A stretch of 64,000 nucleotides of DNA from JAICUY01 sp963716585 (GTDB lineage: Bacteria > Chloroflexota > Limnocylindria > QHBO01): positions 186,001 to 250,000 of the forward strand of contig CAVQTN010000002.1 in the NCBI GenBank assembly GCA_963716585.1, in the 5' to 3' direction. The notes beneath the pieces were generated by a model, which was given only the letters and a program-made list of their open reading frames with translations, was not told where the DNA came from and searched no databases. Of this stretch, positions 62,414 to 64,000 are shown one piece after another. A program made the translations under genes and the position numbers. How positions within the stretch are numbered: the stretch's first letter is position 1; the number at the start of each line of letters is the position of its first letter.

Positions 62414-63097
62414 TCAGCCGCGCCCAAGCGCGTCGGCATACATCGCCTCGGCGATCACGATGTCGCTCGGCACGGTGATCTTCAGATTCGTCTCGGAGCC
62501 CGGCAGGATGCGAACCGGGCCGCCGTCGTAGTGGAAGAAGAGGCTGGCATCCTCGGTGAAGGTCAGCGCGTCGCGTCGAGCGGCCTCGTGGGCGGCGAGC
62601 AACGTGGCGCCGTCGAATTTCTGCGGAAGCTGGACGTTGACCAGCTCGTTGCGGTCGAGCAGCCCTTCGAGGTAGTCGTGCCCCTTGAGCACCGTGAACG
62701 GAATCGGGATGCCGTACATCGTGTTGACGTCCGATGCGTCGATGAGCGCCTGGAACTCCTCGACGCTGACCAACGGCCGGACCGCCTCGTGGATGATCAC
62801 CGAATCGCATTCGCCCAGCTGGCGGAGCCCGAAGTAGACCGATTCCTGGCGCGACGACCCGCCGACGATGCAGGCGAAGCGGCGGTCGAAGCCGTGGTTG
62901 TCGATCAGCTGGCGCGTCTCGTCGAGATGCGTTTCGGGGCAGGTCACCACCACGGCGTCGATCTGGTGAATCGCGCGAGCCTTCTCCAGCACATGGATGA
63001 GCAACGGCTTGCCGCCCAGGAGCAGGAACTGCTTCGGCATGGGTCGACCGATGCGCTTGCCGATCCCCCCGGCGAGCACGATCATTCCGACCTTCAC
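62414..63097 (-). CDS. TarI/IspD-like cytidylyltransferase
   Basis: A 227-residue nucleotidyltransferase. MIVLAGGIGKRIGRPMPKQF is the CTP-binding start, with the Asp/Arg region GGSSRQESVYFGL and VIIHEAVRPLVS. These belong to IspD/TarI/Bcs1, which attach CMP to methylerythritol or ribitol phosphate. An adjacent SDR, two polyol-P transferases and exporter favour a CDP-ribitol (TarI) role over IspD. GTG start at 63097 with GAGGAGG 6-7 bases before it gives VKVGMIVLAGG; other in-frame starts extend into a region without this signal. Confidence 0.85.
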   Translation of the reverse strand: MKVGMIVLAGGIGKRIGRPMPKQFLLLGGKPLLIHVLEKARAIHQIDAVVVTCPETHLDETRQLIDNHGFDRRFACIVGGSSRQESVYFGLRQLGECDSVIIHEAVRPLVSVEEFQALIDASDVNTMYGIPIPFTVLKGHDYLEGLLDRNELVNVQLPQKFDGATLLAAHEAARRDALTFTEDASLFFHYDGGPVRILPGSETNLKITVPSDIVIAEAMYADALGRG

Positions 63098-63194
63098 GGG
63101 CACCCTCCTCACGCCAGCCGCGGCCTCCGGCGGATGGTCGGTGGATTGTACGCGAACCTCTATGATCGGCCCGAGGAGCGGAGGAGCCACCGAG
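63098..63194. promoter_or_regulatory. Divergent promoter region between TarI-like and transferase genes
   Basis: 97 bp separate two diverging start codons, so promoters in both directions are expected. TATGAT at 63161-63166 could be a plus-strand -10 element; no convincing -35 at 17 bp was found. GGAGGAG at 63180-63186 is the ribosome site of the plus-strand gene. Confidence 0.4.
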
Positions 63195-64000
63195 TTGCCG
63201 GACCCCGTCGCCGATCCGATGGACTCGGATCGGCCATCAATCGAGATCGTCTCGCTCGCATGGGAGCGCATCCAGCTGATCATCCGGTCCCGCCTGTGCT
63301 CCGGGGTGGTGTCCCCCGCGTCGGTCCGGCTCGAGCCCTCGGACCATCCCGAGGAGGCCACGCCGCCCACGCGCGCTTCATTGGACGGCGACAGCTTGCT
63401 CATTCGTTTCAACGTCATGCAGGGCCCGGGTCAGCTGCCGCTGCATCCGGGGCGCTGGCTTCTCACCACCGAGCTCGACGGCCGCCGCGCGCCGATCCGG
63501 ATCGTCAATCCGGCGGCCGTGGTCGGCGGCGTCCGAGGGACGCTCGAGCTTGCGCTGTCGCGAGGCTGGTTTCGCGCCGCGCCGACCGCGGATGCATCCA
63601 CCGGGCGATTCGTGCTCGACGTCGAGCTCCTTCCGCGCGATTCGGAGGCACTCCCTCCGGACCGGCCCGGGCTGCGTTCTGGCGTGCGGCGCTGGCAACC
63701 GATGACCGAGCTGCGGAGGCGGCTGTTCCTGGCTCTGCTCGGCGTCTTCGAGGCCATGACCCGGCGCGACGGCCACCAGGTGCTGTTCACCTCCGATTCG
63801 CGGGCCGACCTGTCCGGCAACCTGAAGATCGTCCATGACCGGATGGTCGAGCGTGGGCTGGGCCGTCGCTATCGGCTGCGCACGCTCTTCAAGCCGAGCG
63901 TCAGCGCCGGACGCGGCTGGAGGGATCGGCTGCGCCTGCCGCGCCTGCTGGCCGGCTCCGATGTCATCCTGCTCGATGACTATCAGCCGATCATCTATCG
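63195..64000 (+). CDS. CDP-polyol phosphotransferase (TagF-like), cut at window edge
   Basis: The 268 visible codons are the N-terminal part of a second polyol-phosphate transferase. From ~residue 35 there is a beta-rich region (RFNVMQGPGQLPLHPGRWLL, APIRIVNPAA), then FTSDSRADLSGNLKIVHDRM, RTLFKPSVSAGRGW and VILLDDYQPIIY, which are the standard opening of the GT-B fold. It begins TTG at 63195 with GGAGGAG 8 bases upstream; an ATG nine codons later (63219) is the alternative. Divergent from the TarI-like gene, so it likely shares regulation. The His and DYSSS catalytic parts lie beyond the edge. Confidence 0.8.
   Translation, partial: MPDPVADPMDSDRPSIEIVSLAWERIQLIIRSRLCSGVVSPASVRLEPSDHPEEATPPTRASLDGDSLLIRFNVMQGPGQLPLHPGRWLLTTELDGRRAPIRIVNPAAVVGGVRGTLELALSRGWFRAAPTADASTGRFVLDVELLPRDSEALPPDRPGLRSGVRRWQPMTELRRRLFLALLGVFEAMTRRDGHQVLFTSDSRADLSGNLKIVHDRMVERGLGRRYRLRTLFKPSVSAGRGWRDRLRLPRLLAGSDVILLDDYQPIIY

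Noticed and set aside
62414..63418. Longer start for the TarI-like gene (to 63418)
   Set aside because: The extra ~107 codons lie antisense to the next gene, while a strong GAGGAGG precedes GTG 63097.
1..64000. tRNA, rRNA or riboswitch genes
   Set aside because: No cloverleaf-like sequence with conserved T-loop, no rRNA stretch and no riboswitch core were recognised by eye; a covariance-model scan would be needed to exclude small RNAs.

Overview
The window is a very GC-rich bacterial chromosome segment with tightly packed genes, many 4-base start/stop overlaps and frequent GTG starts. It carries about 60 real genes, no visible rRNA or tRNA gene and no CRISPR array. The gene mix (SipW-type secretion proteins, a DUF2277 protein, ECF sigma factor with DGPF partner, KorDABC, a giant LamG/phosphoesterase protein, crotonases, XylFGH) suggests a high-GC Terrabacteria lineage. 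I favour an uncultured soil or freshwater Chloroflexota (Limnocylindria-like), with Actinomycetota the main alternative. This placement is inference, not shown by a marker tree.

Left part (1-21.6 kb): a thiolase cut by the window edge, a LuxR regulator, an MFS exporter, a three-gene SipW secretion cluster (4.2-6.1 kb), then genes for acyl-CoA catabolism. These are a PaaH-like hydroxyacyl-CoA dehydrogenase, three crotonases (one ending in a zinc ribbon), an EthD-like protein and a seven-iron ferredoxin. A complete 2-oxoacid:ferredoxin oxidoreductase operon (korD-A-B-C, 18.5-21.6 kb) follows. Together they look like beta-oxidation or aromatic-acid breakdown feeding a ferredoxin-linked TCA-type step.

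Centre (21.6-32.5 kb): one very large minus-strand reading unit of about 10.8 kb codes for a secreted mosaic protein. It has LamG, fibronectin-like, Ig-like and cadherin-like modules, three calcineurin-type phosphoesterase domains and 2.66 copies of an almost perfect 933-bp tandem repeat. Its middle 3.5 kb is broken by many single-base indels, while both ends are open.

Right part (32.7-64 kb): a CapA-like lipoprotein, an ECF42-type sigma factor with its DGPF partner, citrate synthase, cyclophilin, an S9 peptidase, a second ECF sigma/anti-sigma pair, ArsR plus thioredoxin, an M1-like membrane peptidase, prolyl-tRNA synthetase, a cupredoxin lipoprotein, a NarL-type two-component pair and a xylose-type ABC importer. 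It ends in a CDP-polyol cell-wall polymer cluster: TarI/IspD-like cytidylyltransferase, SDR, two polyol-phosphate transferases and an ABC exporter.

At least four loci (about 2.76, 16.39, 27.5-31.0 and 36.81 kb) show frameshifts between well-conserved halves. Either the assembly carries indel errors or several of these genes are decaying. The density at 27.5-31.0 kb with intact protein similarity favours consensus error there.
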